Part shown: positions 54,623 through 63,435 of the stretch, in pieces
Layout of the letters: every line of letters starts with the position of its first letter
Position numbering within the stretch: position 1 is the first letter of the stretch
Source of the DNA: Terasakiella sp. SH-1
Lineage (GTDB): Bacteria > Pseudomonadota > Alphaproteobacteria > Rhodospirillales > Terasakiellaceae
Direction: 5' to 3'
DNA length: 64,000 nucleotides
Assembly (NCBI RefSeq): GCF_004564135.1
Contig: NZ_CP038255.1
Coordinates: 2,839,501 to 2,903,500 of the forward strand
Translations under genes and position numbers: made by a program
The notes under the pieces: generated by a model
What the model saw: the letters and a program-made list of their open reading frames with translations, nothing else
What the model was told of the DNA's origin: nothing
The model's database searches: none

Positions 54623-56908
54623 ATGGATTCATTGGGCGCACTTTTTTTAGGCATGATTGCCATCGTGGTACTGTTCGTACCTGCGCTCATCTGGCTGTGG
54701 CGTAAAAATAAAATAAGCCTGGCAGAACGTGAAACACTCGGCCAGCAAATTGTCCAACTCCAAGAAGTTCTGGTCGGCATTCCTGATGGGCTCTATCGCT
54801 GGAATGTGGTCAACGGGGTTGAAAACTGCTCAGCACGCATGGCGGTTTTGCTAGACCTGCCTAAAGGCACCCAGTCCCGTTACGGCGATATTCTGAACTG
54901 CTTTGATGACGAAGCGGCACGCACTCTGGATGCAGCGGTTTCCACCCTCCATGGCGAAGGCATGAGCTTTGATATCATTCTCCCCTTACAAGGCGGGGAT
55001 GACCGGGTGATCCAGGCTGTGGGGCAACGTGTTCTAAGCGAAGATGGTGCCCCCTTGGTCGATTTGCTTTTCATGCGTCTGGCCAATGGGGCAATCGTCG
55101 CTAATGGTCCCATGGCGCGTTCCCTCAAGACCATGACCAATGAACGCAACCGCCTTATTTCGGTTTTGGAAAGTATTCCCCTGCCCATCTGGATGCGTGA
55201 TGCAGCCGGCCATATTGTGTATCACAACCCCGCAGCCCCTGATACAGACCACACCCAACATATTGCCCAACGTGCCATGGAAGCGGGTCGCGAAGTGCGC
55301 GAACGTATGAGCCTGCCCTTTGGTCACGATGCCCGCCTGTTTGAAGTGGCCGAAATCCCCTTACCGGCTGGCGAAGGCTTTATTGGTCTGGCCGAAGATA
55401 TGACCACAGCAGAAAATATGGTCGAAACCGCCCAACGAGGTGAAAGCCTGCTGCGTGCCGCCCTTGAAAACCTTGTCACAGGCATTGCCATTTTCAGCGG
55501 GGATACAAGACTGGACTTTTACAATACGGCCTATGCCAACTTGTGGGGGCTGGATACAGACTGGCTGGATGACCGCCCCTCTTACGGTGAGATCTTGGAT
55601 CGTTTACGCGACACTAGAAAACTGCCCGAATATGCCAATTTCAAAGCCTTCCGTCAGGAACAGGTTGCCAAATTTGTTGAACTGCAAGCCAGCGAAGAAA
55701 CCAGCCTGCACCTGCCTGATAATTCCACCATCCGGGCCATTATCAGCCCCCACCCGGTCAGTGGTCTGGTGATGACCTTTGAAGATGTCAGCGATACCGT
55801 GGCCCTTGAAAGTTCGAACAAGGCTCTCTCCGCCGTACAACGCGAAACACTGGATAACTTGTTTGAAGGCGTCGTCGTGTTTGCCCCCAATGGCAAGGTT
55901 CGCCTGTTTAACCCGGCCTTTGCCCAAATCTGGCACCTGCCTGAAGAGTTCCTGTCAGCGACCCCCCATATCACCGAAGTCCTAGAACAGTGCAAAGGTT
56001 TCTATGAAGGGGTGGAAAACTGGCCGTCTTTTCGCGAACAGCTGGTCGCACGCATCATGATGCGTGAACCCAATAACCAACGTATGGTTCGCAGTGATGG
56101 CTCTATTTTGGAATATGCCTCCGTGCCACTGCCCGATGGTGGCTCGCTGCTGTCCTATCTTGATGTCACCGACAGTGCAACTGTGGAACAGGCCCTGCGT
56201 GAACGATCCGATGCCCAACACGAAGCCGACCGCCTGAAATCCGAATTCATCGCCAATGTATCTTATGAGATCAGAACCCCATTGACCACACTGGTTGGTT
56301 TTGCTGAACTTCTCTGTGAACAATATTTCGGCGCACTCAACAAACGCCAAATGGAATATGCCAAAGGTATTCACACCAGTGCAGAACTGCTCAGCACACT
56401 GGTCTCAGACATTCTGGACCTCGCCAATATTGAAGCTGGGCAAACCACCCTTGAACTGGATACTGTCGATATCCAGCCCATGCTGGTCAGCGTTCTTGGG
56501 TTGGTCAAGGAAACCGCCCGCAGCCGCCGTGTGGTACTGGAATATGATTGTGCTCAGGATATTGGCTGGATCACCGCTGATGAAAAACGCCTTAAGCAAG
56601 TGATCTTTAACCTATTGACCAACGCCATTCGCTACACCCCGCCCGGTGGCAGCGTCACTCTGGCTGCCAAACGCAACCCCTATCATATGGTCTTTAGTGT
56701 CTCTGATACCGGTAGTGGCATTCCACAGGCCGATCAAAATCGTATCTTTGGCAGTTTTGAACGCGGTGAAACCCAGGAGGCAGGCCATGGCGGAGCCGGT
56801 TTGGGCCTGACATTGGTGAAACGTTTCATCGAATTACACGATGGAAGCGTGACACTGGACTCTGTTCCTGATAAAGGAACGGTTGTGACCTGCAGACTGC
56901 CCTTATAG
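54623..56908 (+). CDS. divL: DivL-type PAS pseudo-kinase with Tyr in the phospho-acceptor position
   Basis: 761 residues. One N-terminal membrane anchor (about 7-27) is followed by PAS-like domains at about 43-160, 175-265, 275-390 and 405-520. A HisKA-like domain has FIANVSYEIRTPLTTL, where Tyr548 replaces the phospho-accepting His. The HATPase part keeps NLLTNAIRYTPPGG, DTGSGIP and GHGGAGLGLT. Length, anchor, multiple PAS and Tyr (Caulobacter Tyr550) match DivL, which controls the CckA-ChpT-CtrA pathway in cell division. Identity rests on this pattern; a DivL paralogue is possible. Three genes follow in the same direction, ending with an Hpt protein. Confidence 0.8.
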   Translation: MDSLGALFLGMIAIVVLFVPALIWLWRKNKISLAERETLGQQIVQLQEVLVGIPDGLYRWNVVNGVENCSARMAVLLDLPKGTQSRYGDILNCFDDEAARTLDAAVSTLHGEGMSFDIILPLQGGDDRVIQAVGQRVLSEDGAPLVDLLFMRLANGAIVANGPMARSLKTMTNERNRLISVLESIPLPIWMRDAAGHIVYHNPAAPDTDHTQHIAQRAMEAGREVRERMSLPFGHDARLFEVAEIPLPAGEGFIGLAEDMTTAENMVETAQRGESLLRAALENLVTGIAIFSGDTRLDFYNTAYANLWGLDTDWLDDRPSYGEILDRLRDTRKLPEYANFKAFRQEQVAKFVELQASEETSLHLPDNSTIRAIISPHPVSGLVMTFEDVSDTVALESSNKALSAVQRETLDNLFEGVVVFAPNGKVRLFNPAFAQIWHLPEEFLSATPHITEVLEQCKGFYEGVENWPSFREQLVARIMMREPNNQRMVRSDGSILEYASVPLPDGGSLLSYLDVTDSATVEQALRERSDAQHEADRLKSEFIANVSYEIRTPLTTLVGFAELLCEQYFGALNKRQMEYAKGIHTSAELLSTLVSDILDLANIEAGQTTLELDTVDIQPMLVSVLGLVKETARSRRVVLEYDCAQDIGWITADEKRLKQVIFNLLTNAIRYTPPGGSVTLAAKRNPYHMVFSVSDTGSGIPQADQNRIFGSFERGETQEAGHGGAGLGLTLVKRFIELHDGSVTLDSVPDKGTVVTCRLPL

Positions 56909-56921
56909 GAATGGAACGGAT

Positions 56922-57323
56922 ATGAGTACAGCTGACATGCAAGCCATTGCCGAACGCCTTGCCGCTATTCGCGATATTATTATTGATCGCGAAGGTGAAG
57001 AAGTTGCTGACCAGTTTGAAGTTGATAACTATATCCTCATCATCAATATCGACGGCAGCGGCTATAGCGAAGATGAAGAGGTTTTCACCCTGATCCAGCT
57101 GGAAAAAGGTCCCGCAGGTATGGAAAGCCTGATTGCCTGTGCCGTTGAAAATCAAGAGGGTGACAGTTTCATCATTGCCGGGGAAGATGAAAACATACTG
57201 GACCAACTGGATGAGGCTTGCGATAAGGTCTATCGCCATTGGCACTGGCTGGATCTCCCCAATGCCCTGCCCGGTTCTGAAATAGAAGACGAAGACGATT
57301 TCGATGACGAAGAAAATTTCTGA
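56922..57323 (+). CDS. Unrecognised acidic protein, divL operon
   Basis: 133 residues starting 13 bases after divL. An N-terminal helix (about 1-30) is followed by alternating strand-like hydrophobic segments (YILIINIDG, VFTLIQLEKG, LIACAVENQ, SFIIAGED), then a helix and a very acidic tail (EIEDEDDFDDEENF). The pattern suggests a small alpha/beta fold with a negatively charged tail, perhaps for binding a basic partner. No family was recognised. It overlaps the next gene by 20 bases. Confidence 0.65.
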   Translation: MSTADMQAIAERLAAIRDIIIDREGEEVADQFEVDNYILIINIDGSGYSEDEEVFTLIQLEKGPAGMESLIACAVENQEGDSFIIAGEDENILDQLDEACDKVYRHWHWLDLPNALPGSEIEDEDDFDDEENF

Positions 57324-57741
57324 AGATTATAAATTTTATGCCAATTTCCTGCGTTTTGTCGCGGCCAAAACCGACAAAGCAGACGTCAATGTCAACGCCA
57401 TGATGGCCGAACTTAATCAGGCGGCTGATCAGATTGAAAAAGGATCGCGTTTTACCCTACTGGCCAGTCGCGCCCAAGCAGCCTCGCGTGCCTTTGCCGG
57501 TGTTGCCCAGTTTCTGCAACATCGCATCCTACCAGAAGCACAGGCCCATGGCGATAAAACAGCCCTTGCCCAGCTGGAATGGGCGATTGCCGCCTCCTTA
57601 CAAGTTGGTCGTGCGGTGATTTTACACCTTGATGACATTGAACCGGATAAAGTCGCCACCGAATTTATTGAAATCAAAATGCCCGGATTGGAACGCACAC
57701 CAGGGGTTCACGAACAAAGCGATAAACCGACGTTGCATTAA
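57304..57741 (+). CDS. Unrecognised all-helical protein, divL operon
   Basis: 145 residues starting within the last codons of the preceding gene. The sequence is predicted mainly helical: YKFYANFLRFVAAKTD, AMMAELNQAADQIEKG and AQAASRAFAGVAQFLQHRIL. It resembles a four-helix bundle by pattern only. No family was recognised. The 20-base overlap argues for coupled expression with the acidic protein and so for joint function. It is followed by an Hpt gene after 49 bases. Confidence 0.65.
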   Translation: MTKKISEDYKFYANFLRFVAAKTDKADVNVNAMMAELNQAADQIEKGSRFTLLASRAQAASRAFAGVAQFLQHRILPEAQAHGDKTALAQLEWAIAASLQVGRAVILHLDDIEPDKVATEFIEIKMPGLERTPGVHEQSDKPTLH

Positions 57742-57790
57742 ATTCTTAATTAGTCCATTATGGGCCAAATTATAAAAGATAGGCAAGAAA

Positions 57791-58141
57791 ATGAGCGATA
57801 TGCTGTGTGAAGACACCCTCAACGAATTGGTTGAACAAGTTGGTGCTGAACTGGTTGAAACCCTGCTGGTCGATTTGACTCAGGATGCAGGTGATCGTGT
57901 GCAAAATATGCAAAAACTATTGGCCGATGGCGCCATGGATGATCTGCGCAAAGAAGCTCATACACTTAAATCTTCTGCCGGTACACTCGGCCTGAAAATC
58001 GTTTCTGAAAAAGCAGCCATTATTGAACGCAAGCTGGTCACAGGTGAAGGCCCCGATGTGGCCCCTATCGTGCCGGAATTGCCCCAATTGCTGGAAGACG
58101 GCCTTGCTGCGGCCAATGCCTGGATTGCCACCAAGCTGTAA
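57791..58141 (+). CDS. Histidine phosphotransfer (Hpt) domain protein
   Basis: 116 residues. A stand-alone Hpt four-helix domain; the phospho-His is in AHTLKSSAGTLGLK, the standard Hpt motif. It would shuttle phosphate between a kinase receiver and a regulator. It is the last gene of the divL cluster. It is not an obvious ChpT, which is a longer dimeric protein. A DivL-linked phosphotransfer role is an inference. Confidence 0.88.
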   Translation: MSDMLCEDTLNELVEQVGAELVETLLVDLTQDAGDRVQNMQKLLADGAMDDLRKEAHTLKSSAGTLGLKIVSEKAAIIERKLVTGEGPDVAPIVPELPQLLEDGLAAANAWIATKL

Positions 58142-58162
58142 AATTCAACTACTCTCAAAAAA

Positions 58163-58246
58163 CGTCATCCCCAACTTGATTGGGGATCCAAAATTTTTTG
58201 ATTCTCAATAGGTTAGTGGATTCTCAGTCGAGCTGAGAATGACAAG
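58163..58246. repeat. Dispersed inverted repeat, copy 3 (divergent)
   Basis: Left arm 58163-58189 (CGTCATCCCC...GGGGATCC) and right arm 58218-58246 (GGATTCTCAG...GAATGACAAG) are more divergent but keep the CGTCATCC/GGATNN ends and length. Two half-arm hairpins also form on their own. It lies between the Hpt gene and the convergent racemase gene, as in the other intergenic copies. Confidence 0.6.
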
Positions 58247-58258
58247 CGATGTTTGTAT

Positions 58259-58957
58259 CTACTTCGGCCCAATCGCCAATTTAACAGCGGCCTCACAATG
58301 AATTTGCGTCGTATCGAACAAGGGTACCTCTGTGTCCGCCTGTGACACCAATAGTGCGATTTCTGTACAGCCGAGAATCACCGCTTCTGCGCCTTCTTCA
58401 TGCATATCTTCGATAATGGCGAGGAAGAGATCGCGGGAATCTTCTTTGATCTCACCGCGACACAGCTCGTTATAAATGATCTCATGCACCCAGCTTTGTT
58501 GGGCTTCATCCGGGGTTTGCACCTCAATGGCATGCTGGCTGCTCAGTCGCCCCTTATAGAAATCCTGTTGCATGGTGAACTGGGTGCCCAACAGCCCCAC
58601 ACGCTCCACCCCTTTTTCCTGTAAAGCCATGGCCGTGGCATCGGCAATATGTAGTAAGGGAATATCAATGGCTTCTTCGACCTGATCGGCAACCTTATGC
58701 ATGGTGTTGGTGCCAATCAGCAGGAAATCTGCCCCACCAGCCTGCACACCTTTCGCCGCAGCACTCAAAATCTCGGCTGTTTGATCCCAGTCACCGTCAT
58801 GTTGCAGCTTCTCAATCTCGGCAAAATTCACACTGTTCATCACAATCTTGGCAGAATGAAGTCCACCAAGCTGTTCTTTCACCCCCCGGTTCAACGCCTG
58901 ATAATAGCTCACCGTTGATTCCCAGCTCATGCCGCCAAGCAGTCCAATGGTTTTCAT
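58259..58957 (-). CDS. Aspartate/glutamate racemase family (YgeA-like)
   Basis: 232 residues from the ATG at 58955-58957; a GTG one codon earlier is possible, both with GGAG ahead. The N-terminal LLGGMSWESTVSYYQALN is the family signature. The first catalytic Cys of racemases (CNTAH) is replaced: TNTMHK. The second Cys is kept in LGCTEIALLV. This one-cysteine arrangement is known from E. coli YgeA, a broad L-aspartate/glutamate racemase. It follows the aminotransferase with no gap. Confidence 0.88.
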   Translation of the reverse strand: MKTIGLLGGMSWESTVSYYQALNRGVKEQLGGLHSAKIVMNSVNFAEIEKLQHDGDWDQTAEILSAAAKGVQAGGADFLLIGTNTMHKVADQVEEAIDIPLLHIADATAMALQEKGVERVGLLGTQFTMQQDFYKGRLSSQHAIEVQTPDEAQQSWVHEIIYNELCRGEIKEDSRDLFLAIIEDMHEEGAEAVILGCTEIALLVSQADTEVPLFDTTQIHCEAAVKLAIGPK

Positions 58958-58960
58958 CAC

Positions 58961-60319
58961 TTATATCTCCGCCAAGGCTTGATCAAACCGTTTAAAGAGT
59001 TCTTCCAAATCTGCCTGTTCACTGATTAGTGGTGGACAAAACGCAATGCAGTCCCCAGGCATCGCACGCAGGATCAACCCATGATTTTCACAAGATTTCA
59101 CCAAAGCGGCCCCTTTCCCCAAGGCTGGATCAAACGGTGTTTTTGTCGTTTTATCCGCACTTAGCTCAATGGCCCCGATCAACCCGGTTGTGCGCACTTC
59201 ACCGACCAAGGGATGGTCCCCATAAGACAGCAAACGATCCTGAAAATAAGGGCTGATGGCATTGACTTGGCCCAGAATATCGCGTTCTTCATAAATTTTG
59301 AGCACTTCCAAGGCCACCGCACAAGGCACCGGATGACCGCCATAGGTCAACCCATGACCAAAGACACCCAATTCATGACTGCGTTCTTTCACCACCTGAT
59401 AGAGATGATCTGACACCATCAAGGCAGAAATAGGCAAATAGCCCGATGACATTTGCTTGGCCAAAGTCATCATGTCCGGCTTGATGTTAAATGTCTCAGA
59501 TCCAAACATCTGACCTGTGCGGCCAAAGCCACAGATCACTTCATCAGCAATCAACAAGACATCATATTTGTTCAGGACCGCCTGAATTTTCTCAAAATAG
59601 CCTTTCGGGGGAATAATGACCCCGCCAGCACCCTGGATCGGTTCAGCAAACATCGCCCCCACCGTTTCCGGGCCTTCAGCCACAATCAGCTTTTCCAGTT
59701 CATCAGCCATGCGGGTGGCAAAATCTTCTTCGCTTTCACCTTCGAGCCCATAACGGTAATAATGCGGGCAATCTGTTTGCAAAATACGCTCACTGGCTGG
59801 CAAGTCAAACCCGTTTTGAGCATAGGCTAAGCCCGTCATGGAGCCAGCCGCAATCGTTACCCCATGATAGGCTTTGTTACGCGCAATGATCTTCTTTTTT
59901 TCCGGCTTACCACGGGCATTATTATAATACCAAACCAGCTTGATCGCCGTATCATTGGCTTCAGAGCCTGAATTACAGAACAAAGCACGGTCCAGCCCCT
60001 GTGGCGTCACCTGCACCAGTTTTTCTGCCAGTTCTGCTGTGACATCCGGTACCTTGCCGGTGAAACTGTGATAAAAGGGCAAGGTTTCCATCTGTGCCTG
60101 CGCTGCCTTGACCAGACGGGGCTCATTAAACCCAAGCGAGACACACCACAGGCCGGACAAGCCTTCAATATAATCTTTGCCATCCTCGCCAAACACACGC
60201 ACCCCTTCACCACGGGTAATGACCAACGGCCCCTGTTCTTCATGGGTTTTCAAATTGGTATAAGGATGCAAGTGAAAGCTTGTGTCTTTGGCTGAAATAG
60301 AATTTGGGGTCTTCGTCAT
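58961..60319 (-). CDS. Class III PLP-dependent aminotransferase
   Basis: 452 residues. PLP-binding Lys lies in MMTLAKQMSSGYLPISA; DEVICGFGRTG holds the cofactor Asp and FCNSGSEANDTAIKL binds phosphate. This is the omega-aminotransferase/aspartate aminotransferase-like group, with amino donors such as beta-alanine, taurine, putrescine or GABA. The donor cannot be read. It lies between a DUF2125 gene and a racemase gene on one strand. Confidence 0.88.
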   Translation of the reverse strand: MTKTPNSISAKDTSFHLHPYTNLKTHEEQGPLVITRGEGVRVFGEDGKDYIEGLSGLWCVSLGFNEPRLVKAAQAQMETLPFYHSFTGKVPDVTAELAEKLVQVTPQGLDRALFCNSGSEANDTAIKLVWYYNNARGKPEKKKIIARNKAYHGVTIAAGSMTGLAYAQNGFDLPASERILQTDCPHYYRYGLEGESEEDFATRMADELEKLIVAEGPETVGAMFAEPIQGAGGVIIPPKGYFEKIQAVLNKYDVLLIADEVICGFGRTGQMFGSETFNIKPDMMTLAKQMSSGYLPISALMVSDHLYQVVKERSHELGVFGHGLTYGGHPVPCAVALEVLKIYEERDILGQVNAISPYFQDRLLSYGDHPLVGEVRTTGLIGAIELSADKTTKTPFDPALGKGAALVKSCENHGLILRAMPGDCIAFCPPLISEQADLEELFKRFDQALAEI

Positions 60320-60322
60320 GGC

Positions 60323-61414
60323 TCACCAATCAATTTGTGGCAGATGGATCAAACGGACAGGTCCGGCAAACAAGGCACGCTCCTGTATGGTTAAAGGCAG
60401 ACTGATGGTAGCTGGACCACCGTTCTTAGGCTGCTTCGCCAACATGCCCAACACAACCTTGGCCATGCTGGCATCGGGGCCACGGATCACGCCTGCACGC
60501 CGCAGTGCGCTTACCGTCTGGAAAAAACCTTGGATACGTGCGCTAAAGGCCCCAACAGGCTGTAACGCCCCATCAAGGGCCAGCGTCCCATTGCCTTGCA
60601 AGGTTAAGGGGGGGTAAGAGAGTTGCATGCGTTCAACCTCCAGCGTGCCCCCGGCATCACGCCAGCGGCCCAATGCTGTTTGCTTCAGGCCATCTATGCC
60701 AAAGTTTTTCGTCATTTTGGCATGAAGGGTCACATCTGAAATCCGGCGTCCCAAACCTGTGATAGCCAAGGGTAAATCAATGGCTTCCCCACGTAGCGCC
60801 AAACCGTAGTCACCTTTCTCCTGTCGTTGTGTCGACAGAGCCAGCTTGCGCACATTCAAACCAAGCCCCCCACCTTGAAGCTGCCATTTATCAATCATCA
60901 AGCTCGTGTTATCGGGGATGCCCTCTGAGAGCCAGTTCACCGCAAGTTGGAACTTTTCCGCCTGCCCTGCCAACAGACTGTTGCCGACTTTCAATGTCTG
61001 GTCCGCACTCAGATCAACAGTCACCATACTGATTTCCCAAGGCACGGGGATCATGGAAAAGCCCACCCTCTTTGCCGACCAAACCCAGTTGCGTTTTTTC
61101 CCCTTAACCGCAGGCGGGGCAAATTTCATGTCATTAAGTGTGGCTTCTACACGCAAAGGGAAACCGCCGATATCCGCCTTTTTCCCGGCATAAGTGATCA
61201 AATAGCCTTCTGCCCGTTTGGCTTCCACCCAATCTTGAATGCCAGAGCGCAAACTCATGGAAGTAATCAACCAAGCCACCACATAAAGCAAGGCCAAAAC
61301 CAACAAGATACTGCCCCCCAGCAGCATCCAGCGCCCCATACGCACAGACATGGGTTCCTTATAGGTCAGCGCCGCATGGGGCTTTATCGGGTGGGGGACA
61401 CGGGTCATTTTCAT
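60323..61414 (-). CDS. DUF2125 membrane-anchored protein
   Basis: 363 residues from the ATG at 61412-61414. One transmembrane segment (about 30-52) follows a short cytoplasmic tail. The periplasmic rest matches DUF2125: YAGKKADIGGFPLRVEATL and late LTLQGNGTLALDGALQPVGAF. Function is unknown; family members are alphaproteobacterial periplasmic proteins. It starts the aminotransferase-racemase run. It is divergent from uvrC. Confidence 0.82.
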   Translation of the reverse strand: MKMTRVPHPIKPHAALTYKEPMSVRMGRWMLLGGSILLVLALLYVVAWLITSMSLRSGIQDWVEAKRAEGYLITYAGKKADIGGFPLRVEATLNDMKFAPPAVKGKKRNWVWSAKRVGFSMIPVPWEISMVTVDLSADQTLKVGNSLLAGQAEKFQLAVNWLSEGIPDNTSLMIDKWQLQGGGLGLNVRKLALSTQRQEKGDYGLALRGEAIDLPLAITGLGRRISDVTLHAKMTKNFGIDGLKQTALGRWRDAGGTLEVERMQLSYPPLTLQGNGTLALDGALQPVGAFSARIQGFFQTVSALRRAGVIRGPDASMAKVVLGMLAKQPKNGGPATISLPLTIQERALFAGPVRLIHLPQIDW

Positions 61415-61516
61415 ACTCAAACGATCAAAATCTTAATCGTTGTTATAACCGACAAAATACATGTGCGACAATCACATTGGTTGACGAATTGCCCACAATG
61501 TTCCATCTGTCTTTCT

Positions 61517-63418
61517 ATGAACGAAGTGAGACATGAAGAAAAAAGCGGACTGGAAGTCCCGGCCCAAACCACCAAAGGCTCCCTAAGTCGGGGGATGGAG
61601 GTCATTAAAGGCTATCTCAAAACACTGGAGGCTCGCCCCGGTGTCTATCGCATGTTCAATGAAAAAGGCGATGTGCTGTATGTGGGCAAGGCCAAGTCCT
61701 TAAAAAAACGCGTGGCCAATTATACCACGCCGCAGCGCCTCACCATTCGTATTCAACGCATGGTCTCAGAAACCCATGCCATGGAATTCATCACCACCCA
61801 TACCGAAGCCGAAGCTCTGCTGCTTGAATCCAACCTGATCAAGAAACTCAAGCCGCGCTATAATATCCTGCTACGTGATGATAAATCTTTTCCAATGATT
61901 TTGGTCACAGGCGATCATGATTTCCCCCAAGTGGTGAAACATCGCGGCGCCAAAAACCGTCGTGGCACCTATTTCGGCCCCTTTGCCTCAGCCTGGGCGG
62001 TGAATGAAACACTGAATACCCTGCAACGTGCCTTCTTACTGCGTCCCTGTTCAGACAATATTTTTGCTGCACGCACCCGCCCCTGCCTGCAATATCAGAT
62101 CAAGCGCTGCTCCGCCCCTTGTGTAGAACGCATCAGCAAAGATGACTATGCCAAACTAGTGGGCGAAGCCGAACGGTTCTTGCGCGGCGACAGCAAAGCC
62201 TTACAGGCGGAACTGGCCGAACGTATGGCCGCAGCCAGTGAAGAGCTGGAATTTGAAGAAGCCGCAATCTATCGCGATCGTATTTCGGCCATGACGCGTA
62301 TTCAGCAAAAACAGGACATTAACATTCCAGGACTGGAAGAAGCCGATGTGATTGCAGGTTTTCAAGATGGCGGGCAAACCTGCATTCAGGTCTTTTTCTT
62401 TCGTGCAGGTGCCAACTATGGCAACCGGGCCTATTACCCCAGCCATGGATCAAAAGACGAGTTGCCCGATATTATCGAAGCTTTCATGGGGCAGTTTTAC
62501 GCCGATAAATTCCCGCCCAAACAAATCATCGCCAGCCATGACCTCCCCGGTCAGGCCATTTTGGAAGAAGCCCTGTCTGTGCGTGCGGAACGTAAAGTCA
62601 CTATCCAATGCCCCAAAAGGGGGGATAAGACCAAGCTGATCGCCCATGCCATGAATAATGCACGTGAAGCCTTGGGACGGCGTATGGCGCAAAGTGCCTC
62701 GCAACGTAAACTGTTGATCGAAACCCAGCGCATCATGCAGATGGAGGCCATGCCCGAACGTATTGAAGTTTATGACAACTCCCACACCCAAGGGACCAAT
62801 TCAGTTGGCGCCATGATTGCAGCGGGGCCAGAGGGCTTTATCAAAAATGCCTATCGCAAATTCAACATCAAACAGGCCCAGGGCGATGATGATTACGCCA
62901 TGATGCGCGAAGTCCTCACCCGACGATTTTCGCGTGCCCTTAAAGAAGATCCGGACCGAGAAAAAGGCCAATGGCCCGATTTGGTCATTATTGATGGCGG
63001 TAAGGGCCAGCTTAATATCGCTGTTGAAGTCTTCGAAGAACTCGGCATTGATGATGTGACACTGGCAGGTATTTCAAAGGGGCCGGATCGCAATGCTGGC
63101 TATGATAAAATCGTCATTCCAGACAAGGAGCCGTTTCAGTTGGGCCACACCGACCCGGTTAACCATTTCATCCAGCGCTTGCGTGATGAAGCGCATCGTT
63201 TTGCCATTGGCACCCATCGCGCCAAACGCAATAAGGCCACGGTTCAATCGGTATTGGATGAGATTGACGGCATCGGGGCCAAACGTAAAAAAGCCCTGTT
63301 GCATCATTTTGGTTCTGCCAAGGCTGTGGCGCAAGCGGGGCTAAGTGACCTGGGAAAAGTGGATGGCATCAGCACATCCATCGCCAAAACCATCTATGAC
63401 CATTTTCATGAAAACTAG
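61517..63418 (+). CDS. uvrC: Excinuclease ABC subunit C
   Basis: 633 residues from the ATG at 61517. The GIY-YIG nuclease domain begins at ARPGVYRMFNEKGDVLYVGKA. A UVR motif (ELAERMAAASEELEFEEAA), the C-terminal RNase H-like endonuclease (PDLVIIDGGKGQL) and helix-hairpin-helix (IDGIGAKRKKALLHHFGS) follow. It makes both cuts around DNA lesions with UvrAB. The same frame is open 190 codons upstream through the antisense of DUF2125, but homology starts here. Its stop lies in a copy of a 21-base repeat. Confidence 0.96.
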   Translation: MNEVRHEEKSGLEVPAQTTKGSLSRGMEVIKGYLKTLEARPGVYRMFNEKGDVLYVGKAKSLKKRVANYTTPQRLTIRIQRMVSETHAMEFITTHTEAEALLLESNLIKKLKPRYNILLRDDKSFPMILVTGDHDFPQVVKHRGAKNRRGTYFGPFASAWAVNETLNTLQRAFLLRPCSDNIFAARTRPCLQYQIKRCSAPCVERISKDDYAKLVGEAERFLRGDSKALQAELAERMAAASEELEFEEAAIYRDRISAMTRIQQKQDINIPGLEEADVIAGFQDGGQTCIQVFFFRAGANYGNRAYYPSHGSKDELPDIIEAFMGQFYADKFPPKQIIASHDLPGQAILEEALSVRAERKVTIQCPKRGDKTKLIAHAMNNAREALGRRMAQSASQRKLLIETQRIMQMEAMPERIEVYDNSHTQGTNSVGAMIAAGPEGFIKNAYRKFNIKQAQGDDDYAMMREVLTRRFSRALKEDPDREKGQWPDLVIIDGGKGQLNIAVEVFEELGIDDVTLAGISKGPDRNAGYDKIVIPDKEPFQLGHTDPVNHFIQRLRDEAHRFAIGTHRAKRNKATVQSVLDEIDGIGAKRKKALLHHFGSAKAVAQAGLSDLGKVDGISTSIAKTIYDHFHEN

Positions 63419-63435
63419 GGTCAGGACCTATTAAT
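63415..63435 (-). repeat. 21-base dispersed motif, copy 2
   Basis: The reverse complement of 14249-14269, identical over 21 bases. It contains the uvrC stop codon (63416-63418) and the last codon of the convergent binding-protein gene. Both copies lie between convergent genes. Confidence 0.6.

Noticed and set aside
60947-61516. 190-codon upstream extension of the uvrC frame
   Set aside because: It runs antisense through the DUF2125 gene, and UvrC homology starts at the ATG at 61517.
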